A stretch of 27,557 nucleotides of DNA from an uncultured Alistipes sp. (lineage in GTDB: Bacteria > Bacteroidota > Bacteroidia > Bacteroidales > Rikenellaceae): positions 1 through 27,557 of the forward strand of contig UROX01000012.1 in assembly GCA_900549685.1 (NCBI GenBank). The letters run 5' to 3'. Position 1 is the first letter of the stretch. The number at the start of each line of letters is the position of its first letter. The notes below the pieces were generated by a model. That model worked only from the letters and a program-made list of their open reading frames with translations, did no database searches and had not been told where the DNA came from. A program made the position numbers and the translations under genes. This document shows, one piece after another, positions 1 to 8,226 of this stretch.

Positions 1-4
1 AGAG

Positions 5-1519
5 ATGAAAAAATTACTGCTTTACATGTTGTTGGTTGCCGGTATCGTGGCTTGTAGCAAGGACGATAACGACAACTATGTTCCCGATGTGCCGACGCCT
101 CCCGTGACCGAGCACCTGTCGATTGTGGCCGGTACGCCCGGTCTGTCGGGCAATACGCTTACGGTGGCCGATCCCGAAGCCGACTCGGAAGCCGAGCTTA
201 CGCTCGCGGGTGTGACCGGAAGCGTGAAGGCGACGGTCGATCCGATTTCCGTGCAGTGGCTCGCTGCCGCTGTGAAGTCCGAACCCGTAGAAGAAGCCGC
301 ATCGGCGGCTGCGGAAACGGACTCCGATACCGAAAAAGATACGCTCGTATGGAAAGTGGTCGTTACGGCCAAAGCCTACACCGGTAACGAAGACCGGACC
401 GGTTTCGTGACGATCGAGAGCGGCGACGATGCCATTCAGGTGAAAGTGATGCAGGGCGGTCGCGGAAAGAAAATCCGCATGGTCGTGGTCAATGAAGGAC
501 GGATGTCTACGGGAACGGCCGCGCTGTCGGCCATCGCCTACGACGGAACGACCGACTACGATATTTTCCGCACGGTCAATAACAAACCGCTCGGCGACGT
601 GGGCCAGTCCATCACTTATATCGACGGCAAGTATTTCGTGGCTTTGAACAACTCGAAGCAGGTGGCCGTCGTCGAACCCCAGACGTTCAAGCTGATCGAA
701 ACGATCGATTACGAACAGGACGGCAAGCCCCGTTTCATCGCACAGATCAACGAGAACGAGGCAATCGTTTCGGACCTCGTGCGTCAGCTGGTGCGTATCG
801 ATATCAAGAATTACAAAGTGATCGAACATATCGATATTTCCGCGGCTGTCGGCGTGAACGGCGGTGTGGAAAAAATGACCGTCGTGGGCAAAAAACTGTT
901 CTGTGCCGTAGGTAGCAACAAGGGGGTCGGCGTATTCGATACCGACGGCGAGATTTCGGGCGAGTCGATGCGTTTCGTCGAAGGATTCCAGGGCAGCATT
1001 ATGAAGACCTGCAAGATGATCGAAGACAAGAACGGCAAACTGTGGGTGTTCGCTACCGGCAACGGAGGCGTACAGCTCAACCGGATCGACCCGGCTACGG
1101 AGAAGGTGGACAAGGTCGTAAGCATTCCCTATGTGACGGCAAGCAGCGAAGAGTACGTTCCCGGAGCGATTGTCGGAACGTCCTTCTATTCCCGTTGGGA
1201 TACCGACCGGACGCGCGGCAAGCTGTATTTCTTTATGAACATGTTGGTGGATGCCAAACGCAAGGCCTCTATCGGTGCTATCTATACGCTGGACGTGGAT
1301 AAGGACGAGATCGATCCGGAACCCTATCGCGAGCTGCCGGGGCTGGGTATGATGTACGGTATGAATATTTCGCCCGACGGCGACGTGTTCGTGTGCGACT
1401 GTCTCGATTATACGGCTCAACGCGGATTCCTGCGCGAATACAAAGCCGACGGCAGCGTGGACAGCCGGCGTGTGGGCGTGTATCCGCGGATGGTACACTT
1501 TACCGAGTATGATAATTGA
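5..1519 (+). CDS. btuG: BtuG-like surface lipoprotein: BACON-like domain plus beta-propeller
   Basis: Probable surface-exposed corrinoid-binding lipoprotein that hands B12 to the TonB-dependent receptor encoded next. The N-terminus is a lipoprotein signal with the lipobox Val-Ala-Cys (Cys17). The next residues, S-K-D-D, match the Bacteroidota lipoprotein export signal, which supports display on the cell surface. Residues about 38-153 resemble a BACON domain, ending in an R-T-G-F-V-T-I strand and a V-x-V-M-Q-G-G close, with an acidic Ala/Glu-rich insert near residues 90-112. Residues about 155-504 start with V-V-V-N-E-G and continue as a YncE/DUF5074-type beta-propeller, the fold of BtuG. The identification rests on this fold and on position directly before a BtuB-like receptor and B12 genes. 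The start is four bases from the window edge, so the promoter and any cobalamin riboswitch lie outside. Another ligand is possible but less likely in this context. Confidence 0.72.
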   Translation: MKKLLLYMLLVAGIVACSKDDNDNYVPDVPTPPVTEHLSIVAGTPGLSGNTLTVADPEADSEAELTLAGVTGSVKATVDPISVQWLAAAVKSEPVEEAASAAAETDSDTEKDTLVWKVVVTAKAYTGNEDRTGFVTIESGDDAIQVKVMQGGRGKKIRMVVVNEGRMSTGTAALSAIAYDGTTDYDIFRTVNNKPLGDVGQSITYIDGKYFVALNNSKQVAVVEPQTFKLIETIDYEQDGKPRFIAQINENEAIVSDLVRQLVRIDIKNYKVIEHIDISAAVGVNGGVEKMTVVGKKLFCAVGSNKGVGVFDTDGEISGESMRFVEGFQGSIMKTCKMIEDKNGKLWVFATGNGGVQLNRIDPATEKVDKVVSIPYVTASSEEYVPGAIVGTSFYSRWDTDRTRGKLYFFMNMLVDAKRKASIGAIYTLDVDKDEIDPEPYRELPGLGMMYGMNISPDGDVFVCDCLDYTAQRGFLREYKADGSVDSRRVGVYPRMVHFTEYDN

Positions 1520-1537
1520 TAGTTTCCCCTGTTGAGC

Positions 1538-1582
1538 GACAGATGAGGACTTTGCCATAGGGTCCTCATCTGTCCTCTTTTT
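1538..1582 (+). terminator. Intrinsic terminator or attenuator between the lipoprotein and receptor genes
   Basis: A perfect 13-bp stem (1538-1550 pairing with 1562-1574) with an 11-base loop is followed by a T-run at 1578-1582. It has the form of a Rho-independent terminator. It ends two bases before the upstream candidate start codon of the TonB receptor at 1585, so it could lower downstream transcription, hide the start in RNA structure, or both. The stem is directly visible; the regulatory role is inferred. Confidence 0.8.
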
Positions 1583-1584
1583 AT

Positions 1585-3636
1585 ATGTCGAACTGCGATA
1601 TGAGGGCGAAATGGATACGATTCGTGTGGGCACTGGCCGGTTGTGCGGCGGCAGTACAGGGTACGGCCCAGCACGGGAGGAATACTTCCCTGCCCGATGT
1701 GACGCTCGATTCGGTAACGGTGACGGCACGCCGGGCGGGCGGTGACGACGTGAACGTCGGCGCACGCGTGAGCAGCATCGGCCGGACGGTGCTCGAAGGC
1801 AACCGGACCCGGACGCTCAGCGAGTTGCTGTCGGACAACACGACCGTGTATATCAAGACGATGGGGCAGGGGGCCTATTCCGTGGCGTCGTTCAGGGGAA
1901 CGACCTCGTCGCAGACGCAGGTCAATTGGAACGGCATCAACATCAATCCCGTGATGTCCACGAGCTTCGACTTCTCGAAGATCCCGGTCTTTTTCGCCGA
2001 TAACGTGACGCTCTACCACGGCAGCAGCCATTTCAAGAACGGTACGGGCGCTTTGGGCGGCAGCATCAACATCACCAATACGCCCTCGTGGCAGGATTCG
2101 ACGCTGCTGAGGACATTCGCCGAGTTCGGCTCGTACGGTACGATGACGGCGGCGGCTTCGGTCCGTGCGATGACCGAGCGTTCGCTGTTCCAGACCCGGG
2201 TCTATTTTCAGCGGTCCGACGGCGATTTCCGCTACCTGAACAAGGTGCTCAAAAAGAATCCTTTTTACGACCATCGCAAGGAAGCCGCCTACCAGCAGTC
2301 GGGCGTCATGCAGGAGGCCTATTTCAAGACGGGCCGGTACGGCATGATCTCGACCAATTTGTGGTTCCAATACGGTAACAGGCGTTTGCCGCAGCCCATC
2401 ATCGTCAATGTGACCAACCACGAACGGCAGCAGGACAGCGGACTGAAGTATCTGCTGGGGTACGAATACGAGAAGGGAAAGCATGCCTTCTCGGTCAAAG
2501 GAGCCTATCTGCTCGACGTGCTCGATTACGAAAAGTGGGCCGATAACGGCTATACCGACCAGGGGAGTCTTAACTATGCCCATACGCTGACTGTCAAGGG
2601 CGAGTACCGTTACGTCCATTCGCCGCGCTGGGAATTCGGCGCGTCGGCGAGCTATGCCCATGAATTTGCCAAGACGAGAACCGATACGACCGGTTATACG
2701 CAGGAAGAGGGAATCGTCAAAGGGAAAAAGAATTTTCGGGTCGGCCGCAACGTGCTGGCCGTGCAGGCCAATGCGCTTTGGCGACCCGTGGGGCGTCTGA
2801 CGCTGAACGGACAGGTGATGGGCGAACTGAACGACACGCATTTCGCACCGACTTTTTCGTTCGGCGCCGCGCTTCCGCTGGTCGCTCGACGGCTGACGCT
2901 CAAGGCCGATGTCGCGTACAATTACCGCTTCCCGTCGCTCAACGACCTGTACTGGTATCCCAGCGGCAACCGGGCTTTGCGGCCCGAGAAAGGCTTCTCC
3001 TACGATGCCACGCTGGTCTATACGCCCAAGATCGGAAACACGGTCTATGTCCGGATCGAGGCGACGTATTACGTGATGAAGATCGACGATCTGATCATGT
3101 GGCTGTTCGACTACGGGAACAACGAGGGAACGCCGGGCGAGGACAATGCGTTGAGCGGCGCGCTGATGCTGCGCCCCCGGAACATGCATCACGTGCTGTC
3201 GCACGGACTGGAACTGCTGGGCGAGATCAACTGGATCATGGGCGATCTGCGGGCCAAACTGTCGGTCAATTACGCCTATTCGCCTTCCTACAACCGCAGG
3301 CATAATTTCGAGGAGGACGCGACGTATAAGAGTCAGTTGCCCTATATCCCGATCCATAAGGCCAACGCCCGTCTGCGGCTGGACTACAAGAACGCCTACC
3401 TGACTTACCAGACCTGTTATACGGGGATCCGCTATACGACCGACGACGAGACGTATTGGACCAATGCCTATACGGTCCACGATGCCGAGATCGGCTATCG
3501 TTTCCGGTTCGGACGGCGGGCCACGCTGACACCCAACGTGCGGGTGAGCAACCTGTTCAATGCCTATTACGAATCGACCGAATATTACCCCATGCCGTTG
3601 CGGAATATTCTGGGAAGCGTTATCTTTACTTTCTGA
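1585..3636 (+). CDS. btuB: TonB-dependent outer-membrane receptor, probable corrinoid transporter (BtuB-like)
   Basis: Outer-membrane beta-barrel receptor expected to move B12 or other corrinoids into the periplasm using TonB energy. After the signal peptide, a short segment with V-T-L-D-S-V-T-V-T-A-R resembles a TonB box region. A plug domain follows (roughly residues 45-170, with S-F-R-G-T and a G-A-L-G-G-S-I-N-I motif), then a barrel rich in alternating aromatic strands that ends in Phe. At 683 residues it is close to usual BtuB-like lengths and lacks the N-terminal carboxypeptidase-like domain of SusC proteins. Two starts are possible, 1585 and 1600. The second gives a cleaner signal peptide and moves initiation away from the upstream hairpin. 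Substrate is inferred from the ten B12 genes that follow. Its TGA overlaps the ATG of cobQ. Confidence 0.85.
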   Translation: MSNCDMRAKWIRFVWALAGCAAAVQGTAQHGRNTSLPDVTLDSVTVTARRAGGDDVNVGARVSSIGRTVLEGNRTRTLSELLSDNTTVYIKTMGQGAYSVASFRGTTSSQTQVNWNGININPVMSTSFDFSKIPVFFADNVTLYHGSSHFKNGTGALGGSINITNTPSWQDSTLLRTFAEFGSYGTMTAAASVRAMTERSLFQTRVYFQRSDGDFRYLNKVLKKNPFYDHRKEAAYQQSGVMQEAYFKTGRYGMISTNLWFQYGNRRLPQPIIVNVTNHERQQDSGLKYLLGYEYEKGKHAFSVKGAYLLDVLDYEKWADNGYTDQGSLNYAHTLTVKGEYRYVHSPRWEFGASASYAHEFAKTRTDTTGYTQEEGIVKGKKNFRVGRNVLAVQANALWRPVGRLTLNGQVMGELNDTHFAPTFSFGAALPLVARRLTLKADVAYNYRFPSLNDLYWYPSGNRALRPEKGFSYDATLVYTPKIGNTVYVRIEATYYVMKIDDLIMWLFDYGNNEGTPGEDNALSGALMLRPRNMHHVLSHGLELLGEINWIMGDLRAKLSVNYAYSPSYNRRHNFEEDATYKSQLPYIPIHKANARLRLDYKNAYLTYQTCYTGIRYTTDDETYWTNAYTVHDAEIGYRFRFGRRATLTPNVRVSNLFNAYYESTEYYPMPLRNILGSVIFTF

Positions 3637-5129
3637 TGATGGAGGCGAATAGAGAGAGACTCCGGCCGTTGATGCTGGTCGGTACGGGCAGCGATGTGGG
3701 CAAGAGCGTGCTGGCGGCGGCATTTTGCCGCATTTTCCGTCAGGACGGCTACCGGCCCGCTCCGTTCAAGGCCCAGAACATGGCGCTCAATTCCTACGCG
3801 ACGCCCGAAGGATTCGAGATCGGACGCGCGCAGGCCGTGCAGGCTGAGGCCGCAGGCATACCCTGTCATACGGATATGAACCCTCTGCTGCTCAAGCCCT
3901 GCACCGACAGCGACGCCCAGGTCGTGCTCAACGGCGTTCCCGTGGGAACGAAGAGCGCTTCGGACTTTTTCCGCAAAAAAGGACGGGAGACGTTGCGCCG
4001 CACGGTGTGCGAGGCGTTCGACCGGTTGGCCGCACGGTACAATCCGGTGGTGCTGGAGGGGGCGGGCAGCATTTCCGAAATCAATCTGCGGGAGCTGGAT
4101 ATCGTCAATATGCCGATGGCCCTCCATGCCGACGCTGACGTGCTGTTGGTGGCTGACATCGACCGCGGGGGCGTGTTCGCCAGCGTATACGGTTCGTTGA
4201 TGCTGTTGCCCGAACCGCAGCTCGAAAGGGTGAAAGGTATTCTCATCAACAAGTTCCGGGGCGACCGCGCGCTGTTCGACGACGGCGTACGCATGATGGA
4301 GGAGTTGTGCGGTGTTCCCGTGCTGGGCGTGGTGCCCTATTTCCGCGACATCCATATCGAGGCGGAAGATTCGCTCGTGTTGGAAAACAAATACCGCGAG
4401 GTGGTGCAGGGAAAGGTCAATGTGGCCGTGGTGCTGCTCCGGCATCTGTCCAATTTTACCGATTTCGATGCGCTGGAACACGACCCGAGGATTCGTCTGC
4501 TCTATACCGACAATCCCGAGGAGATCGCTTCGGCCGACATCGTGGTGTTGCCCGGGACGAAGAGCACGGCGGACGATCTGCGGAGGCTGCGTTCCAACGG
4601 ACTGGCCGCCGCCGTGCTGGAGGCTCACCGGGCCGGCCGGACGGTCGTGGGGATCTGCGGCGGGTACCAGATGCTGGGGCGGACGATTCTCGATCCATTC
4701 GGTGTCGAGAGCGATGCGGAACAGATGCCCGGACTGGGGCTGTTGCCGGTCGAAACGACGCTCCGAAAGAAAAAACGGACGCGGCAGGTCCGTTTCACGC
4801 TCGACGGAGACGATGCGCCCTGTCGGGGCTATGAAATTCATATGGGCGAGACGGTGCTCCTGCCTGGAGCGGATGCGAAGCCGCTGAACCGTTACGAAGA
4901 CGGTACGGGCGAAGGCTGCCGGTCGGGCGGCCGCTGCATGGGGACCTATATACACGGGATATTCGACAATCCTGCATTCGTGGACGCTTTGCTGGCTCCC
5001 TATGCGCAGCGGTCGGAAGTTCCGTTCGATTACCGGGCCTATAAGGAGGAACAGTACGACCGTCTGGCCGAACATGTCAGACGGCATGTCGATATGAAAA
5101 AGATTTACGAAATACTTTCGCGGCCGTAG
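3636..5129 (+). CDS. cobQ: Cobyric acid synthase (CobQ/CbiP), glutamine amidotransferase
   Basis: Catalyses four ATP- and glutamine-dependent amidations that convert adenosylcobyrinate a,c-diamide to adenosylcobyric acid in the cytoplasm. The N-terminal half is a P-loop synthetase domain (G-T-G-S-D-V-G-K-S near residue 17, then F-K-A-Q-N-M-A-L-N-S, typical of CobQ). The C-terminal half is a class I-like glutamine amidotransferase domain with Cys341 in G-I-C-G-G-Y-Q-M-L-G and His440 in T-Y-I-H-G-I-F. At 497 residues it is full length. The start is set by the TGATG overlap with the receptor gene; a second ATG follows at once, at 3639. Its presence without cbiA or ring-building genes in the window suggests either processing of scavenged cobyrinates or an unlinked upstream pathway. 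Confidence 0.95.
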   Translation: MMEANRERLRPLMLVGTGSDVGKSVLAAAFCRIFRQDGYRPAPFKAQNMALNSYATPEGFEIGRAQAVQAEAAGIPCHTDMNPLLLKPCTDSDAQVVLNGVPVGTKSASDFFRKKGRETLRRTVCEAFDRLAARYNPVVLEGAGSISEINLRELDIVNMPMALHADADVLLVADIDRGGVFASVYGSLMLLPEPQLERVKGILINKFRGDRALFDDGVRMMEELCGVPVLGVVPYFRDIHIEAEDSLVLENKYREVVQGKVNVAVVLLRHLSNFTDFDALEHDPRIRLLYTDNPEEIASADIVVLPGTKSTADDLRRLRSNGLAAAVLEAHRAGRTVVGICGGYQMLGRTILDPFGVESDAEQMPGLGLLPVETTLRKKKRTRQVRFTLDGDDAPCRGYEIHMGETVLLPGADAKPLNRYEDGTGEGCRSGGRCMGTYIHGIFDNPAFVDALLAPYAQRSEVPFDYRAYKEEQYDRLAEHVRRHVDMKKIYEILSRP

Positions 5130-5147
5130 GGGCTTGCGGTACATGAC

Positions 5148-6185
5148 ATGATTCGGGGACACGGAGACGATACATACCGTTACGACCGGAGGGTGGAGGT
5201 CAATTTCAGTTCCAACGTATGGTGGGGGGCCGACCGCACCGGTCTGTACCGCTGCCTCTCGGAGCGGCTCGATACGCTGGCGTCCTATCCCGAGCCGGAT
5301 GCCGGACGGTTGGGGCGCCTGATCGCGGAGAGAAGCGGCGTGCCTGCCGGCTCGGTCGCTGTGACGGCCGGGGCGACCGAGGCGTTCTACCTCGTCGCAC
5401 AGGCGTTCGCCGGGACCTGTTCGACGATTGCGGTTCCCGCTTTCAGCGAGTATGCCGATGCCTGCGCGATGCACCGGCACCGGATCGTGCGGGTGGGCCG
5501 CGAGGCGTTTCTGCGGGGCGAAGGACTCGGAGAGGGCGAGGGACTCGTCTGGCTTTGCAGCCCGAACAATCCCGACGGCAGGGTATACCCCGCCGATGCG
5601 CTGAGGGGTATGATCGAGGCTTTCCCCGACCGCGTTTTCGTGCTCGATCATTCTTACGGGGATTTCACCCATGCTCCGCTGCTTCCCGACGAGGCGGTGC
5701 TGCGCTATCCGAACCTGATCGTCGTACATTCGATGACCAAACGGTACGGTATTCCAGGACTCCGGCTGGGATACATCGTCGCTTCCTCTGCGCTGACGGC
5801 CCGGATCGCCGCGTGCCGCATGCCGTGGTCGGTCAATGCACTGGCCCTGGCGGCCGGGGAATATGCGCTCGCCCATCCGGAGGATTTCGCCTTCGATCTC
5901 GGGGCTTTGCTGGACGAGGCCCGGCGTTTCCGACGGCTGCTGGACGGTATCGAAGGGGTCGAGACGGAACCTTCCGACTGTCATTTCATTTTGGCCCGGC
6001 TGTGGCGGGGACGGGCCGCGGACCTCAAGGATCACCTGATGGAGGAGTACGGATGGCTCATCCGCGACGCTTCCAATTTCCACGGACTCGGCGAAGGATA
6101 CTTCCGGGTGGCCGTGCAACGAAAAGAACAAAACGACCGGCTCGCCGGCATGATCGAACGATGGATACGAACCTGCAAACGATAG
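5148..6185 (+). CDS. cobD: PLP-dependent threonine-phosphate decarboxylase (CobD type)
   Basis: A fold type I PLP enzyme expected to decarboxylate L-threonine-O-3-phosphate to (R)-1-amino-2-propanol phosphate, the arm that CbiB attaches to cobyric acid. The N-terminal H-G-D-D-x-Y followed by V-N-F-S-S-N-V is characteristic of CobD rather than of histidinol-phosphate aminotransferase, its closest relative. The S-P-N-N-P-D-G motif and Lys198 in H-S-M-T-K-R-Y-G-I-P-G-L-R-L-G are the expected PLP-binding residues. The length of 345 residues is normal. The gene starts 18 bases after cobQ and overlaps the next gene, cbiB, by 25 bases, consistent with coupled translation. Symbol usage varies: cobD here means the decarboxylase, not the cobinamide-phosphate synthase. 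Confidence 0.9.
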   Translation: MIRGHGDDTYRYDRRVEVNFSSNVWWGADRTGLYRCLSERLDTLASYPEPDAGRLGRLIAERSGVPAGSVAVTAGATEAFYLVAQAFAGTCSTIAVPAFSEYADACAMHRHRIVRVGREAFLRGEGLGEGEGLVWLCSPNNPDGRVYPADALRGMIEAFPDRVFVLDHSYGDFTHAPLLPDEAVLRYPNLIVVHSMTKRYGIPGLRLGYIVASSALTARIAACRMPWSVNALALAAGEYALAHPEDFAFDLGALLDEARRFRRLLDGIEGVETEPSDCHFILARLWRGRAADLKDHLMEEYGWLIRDASNFHGLGEGYFRVAVQRKEQNDRLAGMIERWIRTCKR

Positions 6186-7099
6186 TCATTCCCCTGTTGG
6201 TCGGCTGGGCGGCCGATCGGTCGCTGGGCGATCCGGAACGCTGGCCGCACCCCATCGTGGCTTTCGGCCGCTGGATCGCATGGGGCGAGCGGCGTTTCAA
6301 CCGGGGACGGTGGCGCGGGGCGGCCGGAGCCGTGTTCGCCGTATGTAGCATCGCGGGCGTCTTCGCACTCGGTCGTGCGGTGCTCGGAACGGCGCAGGCC
6401 CTGAATGTCTGGGCCGGGGCGGGGCTGACGGCCGTCGTCGTGTTTTTCTGTCTGTCGGGCCGGACGCTCATCGACGAGGTGAAGGCCGTTTTCAGGGCTG
6501 TGGAACGGAGTACGGAGGAGGGCCGTCTTCGCGTGGCCCGGATCGTGGGACGCGATACTTCGGCGCTGGACGACCGGGCTATCCGCACGGCGGCGCTCGA
6601 AACGCTCGCCGAGAACCTCAGCGACGGGGTCGTGGCTCCGCTGTTCTGGTTTCTGCTGCTGGGGGCGCCCGGTATGCTGGCCTACAAGATGGTCAATACG
6701 CTCGACTCGATGATCGGTTACCGCACGGAGCGTTACGAACGGTTCGGACGGTGGGCCGCGCGTATCGACGATGCGGCCAACTGGATTCCCGCCCGGCTGA
6801 CGGCTTGGCTGATGCTGCTCGTCGGGGGCGGATGGCGGAAGCGGGATTTCGTGCTACGCTACGGTCCCCGGCACGCCAGTCCCAATTCGGGATATCCCGA
6901 GGCGGCGCTGGCGGCTTTGCTCGACTGCCGGTTCGGCGGACCGAATGTCTATTTCGGGCGTCGGGTCGAGAAACCGTATATCGGAACGAATGCGCGGGAG
7001 CTGACCGCGGCGGACTGCGACCGGGCTGTGGCGATCAACCGCCGGGTCGAGGCGGTCATGGTGGCGGGAACGGCGGCCCTGGCGTTTTTTATCGGATAG
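6161..7099 (+). CDS. cbiB: Adenosylcobinamide-phosphate synthase (CbiB), integral membrane protein
   Basis: Joins aminopropanol phosphate to adenosylcobyric acid to form adenosylcobinamide phosphate. Family hallmarks are visible: an N-terminal D-R-S-L-G-D-P-E-R-W-P-H-P-I motif, the central segment L-A-E-N-L-S-D-G-V-V-A-P, the N-T-L-D-S-M-I-G-Y motif, and the C-terminal A-S-P-N-S-G-Y-P-E-A-A. Hydrophobic stretches near residues 5-15, 48-65, 82-97, 160-180, 210-225 and 295-312 fit a polytopic inner-membrane protein. The start at 6161 is chosen because it places the D-R-S-L-G-D-P motif at the usual distance from the N-terminus; it overlaps the decarboxylase gene by 25 bases. Length is 312 residues, normal for CbiB. 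Confidence 0.95.
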   Translation: MDTNLQTIVIPLLVGWAADRSLGDPERWPHPIVAFGRWIAWGERRFNRGRWRGAAGAVFAVCSIAGVFALGRAVLGTAQALNVWAGAGLTAVVVFFCLSGRTLIDEVKAVFRAVERSTEEGRLRVARIVGRDTSALDDRAIRTAALETLAENLSDGVVAPLFWFLLLGAPGMLAYKMVNTLDSMIGYRTERYERFGRWAARIDDAANWIPARLTAWLMLLVGGGWRKRDFVLRYGPRHASPNSGYPEAALAALLDCRFGGPNVYFGRRVEKPYIGTNARELTAADCDRAVAINRRVEAVMVAGTAALAFFIG

Positions 7100-7104
7100 G
7101 AAAT

Positions 7105-8226
7105 ATGAAAACGAAACTGTTCTTTTTTGTCTCGGTCGTCCTGCTCGTTTCGTGCCACGGAGTGCACGATGCGACCGGGGAAGCGGTCGGCGAAGTCTGT
7201 CGGACCGAATATGCGACCTGTTTCGAAATCACGCACGGCGACGGATATACGCTGGCCGAAGTGCGCGATCCGTGGGATACGACACGCACGTTGCACCGTT
7301 ACGTGCTGGTGGACCGTTCGGCCCCGCTGCCCGAGGCGTTGCCCGATGGGACGCTCGTCCGTACCCCGTTGGAACGGGTGGCGGTCTATTCTTCGGTCCA
7401 TTGCGGCATGCTGGACGAATTGCGGCTCGGCGATCGTGTGGCGGCCGTGTGCGAGTCGCGTTACATCGATCTGCCGTTCGTCCGCGAAGGGCTGTCGCGG
7501 GGAACGATCGTCGATCTGGGCGAGGCTTCGTCGCCCGATGTGGAACGCCTGATCGAGGTCGGGCCGGAGGCCGTGATCGTCTCTCCGCTCGAAAATTCGG
7601 GGTACGGACGGGTCGAGAAGACAGGCATTCCGATTATCGAGTGCGTCGATTATATGGAAGACTCTCCGCTCGGACGGACCGAGTGGGTACGTTTCATGGC
7701 GCTGTTCTTCGGACGGGAATCGCTGGCCGACTCACTGTTCGGAGTCACAGTGTCGGCCTACGATTCGCTGTGCCGGCTGGTCTCGGAGACGACCGAGCGG
7801 CCGACCGTGCTGACCGAGCGCAAGTACGGCGCGAGCTGGTACGTGCCGGGCGGCCGAAGTTACACGGCCCGGCTGTTGCGCGATGCGGGGGCCGATCCGA
7901 TCTGGAACGAGAATGCCGACCGGGGATCGGTGCCGCTGCCGTTCGAGGCGGTTTTCGACCGTGCCCGCTCGGCCCGGTTTTGGCTCATCAAATACAACGC
8001 GCCGCAACCGATGACCTACGACGCGCTGCGGAGCGAGTACGAGGCGTACGGTCGCTTTTCCGCTTTCGAAAATCGTCATATCTTTGTGTGCAATACGGCC
8101 GAGGTCCCCTACTACGAGGAGCTGCCGCTGCATCCCGACCGGGTGCTGGGCGACCTGATCCGGATTTTCCATCCCGATCTGCTTCCGGACCGTCGGCTCC
8201 GATATTATAACCGAATGGAACGATGA
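7105..8226 (+). CDS. btuF: Cobalamin ABC transporter substrate-binding lipoprotein (BtuF-like)
   Basis: Periplasmic-face binding protein predicted to collect corrinoids after outer-membrane passage and deliver them to the BtuCD-type permease encoded next. A lipoprotein signal ends at the lipobox L-V-S-C (Cys17), without the acidic surface-export signal seen in the first gene, so a periplasmic location is likely. The body matches the periplasmic-binding type 2 (BtuF/FepB) fold, for example R-V-A-V-Y-S-S-V near residue 91, L-D-E-L-x-L-G-D-R-V, and the D-V-E-R-L-I-E-V-G-P-E-A-V-I linker region. At 373 residues it is longer than enteric BtuF, as is common in Bacteroidota. It starts five bases after cbiB, and its TGA overlaps the start of btuC. 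Iron-siderophore binding cannot be excluded by sequence alone; context favours corrinoids. Confidence 0.86.
   Translation: MKTKLFFFVSVVLLVSCHGVHDATGEAVGEVCRTEYATCFEITHGDGYTLAEVRDPWDTTRTLHRYVLVDRSAPLPEALPDGTLVRTPLERVAVYSSVHCGMLDELRLGDRVAAVCESRYIDLPFVREGLSRGTIVDLGEASSPDVERLIEVGPEAVIVSPLENSGYGRVEKTGIPIIECVDYMEDSPLGRTEWVRFMALFFGRESLADSLFGVTVSAYDSLCRLVSETTERPTVLTERKYGASWYVPGGRSYTARLLRDAGADPIWNENADRGSVPLPFEAVFDRARSARFWLIKYNAPQPMTYDALRSEYEAYGRFSAFENRHIFVCNTAEVPYYEELPLHPDRVLGDLIRIFHPDLLPDRRLRYYNRMER

Noticed and set aside
1600..1644. Lipobox-like L-A-G-C in the receptor signal peptide
   Set aside because: TonB-dependent receptors are normally cleaved by signal peptidase I, and a suitable site follows at G-T-A-Q; the match is probably chance.
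14..6131. Very long open frames on the minus strand opposite the cobalamin genes
   Set aside because: They are antisense to genes with clear family motifs, their products are His/Arg/Gln-rich without recognisable domains, and GC-rich codon bias alone opens these frames.
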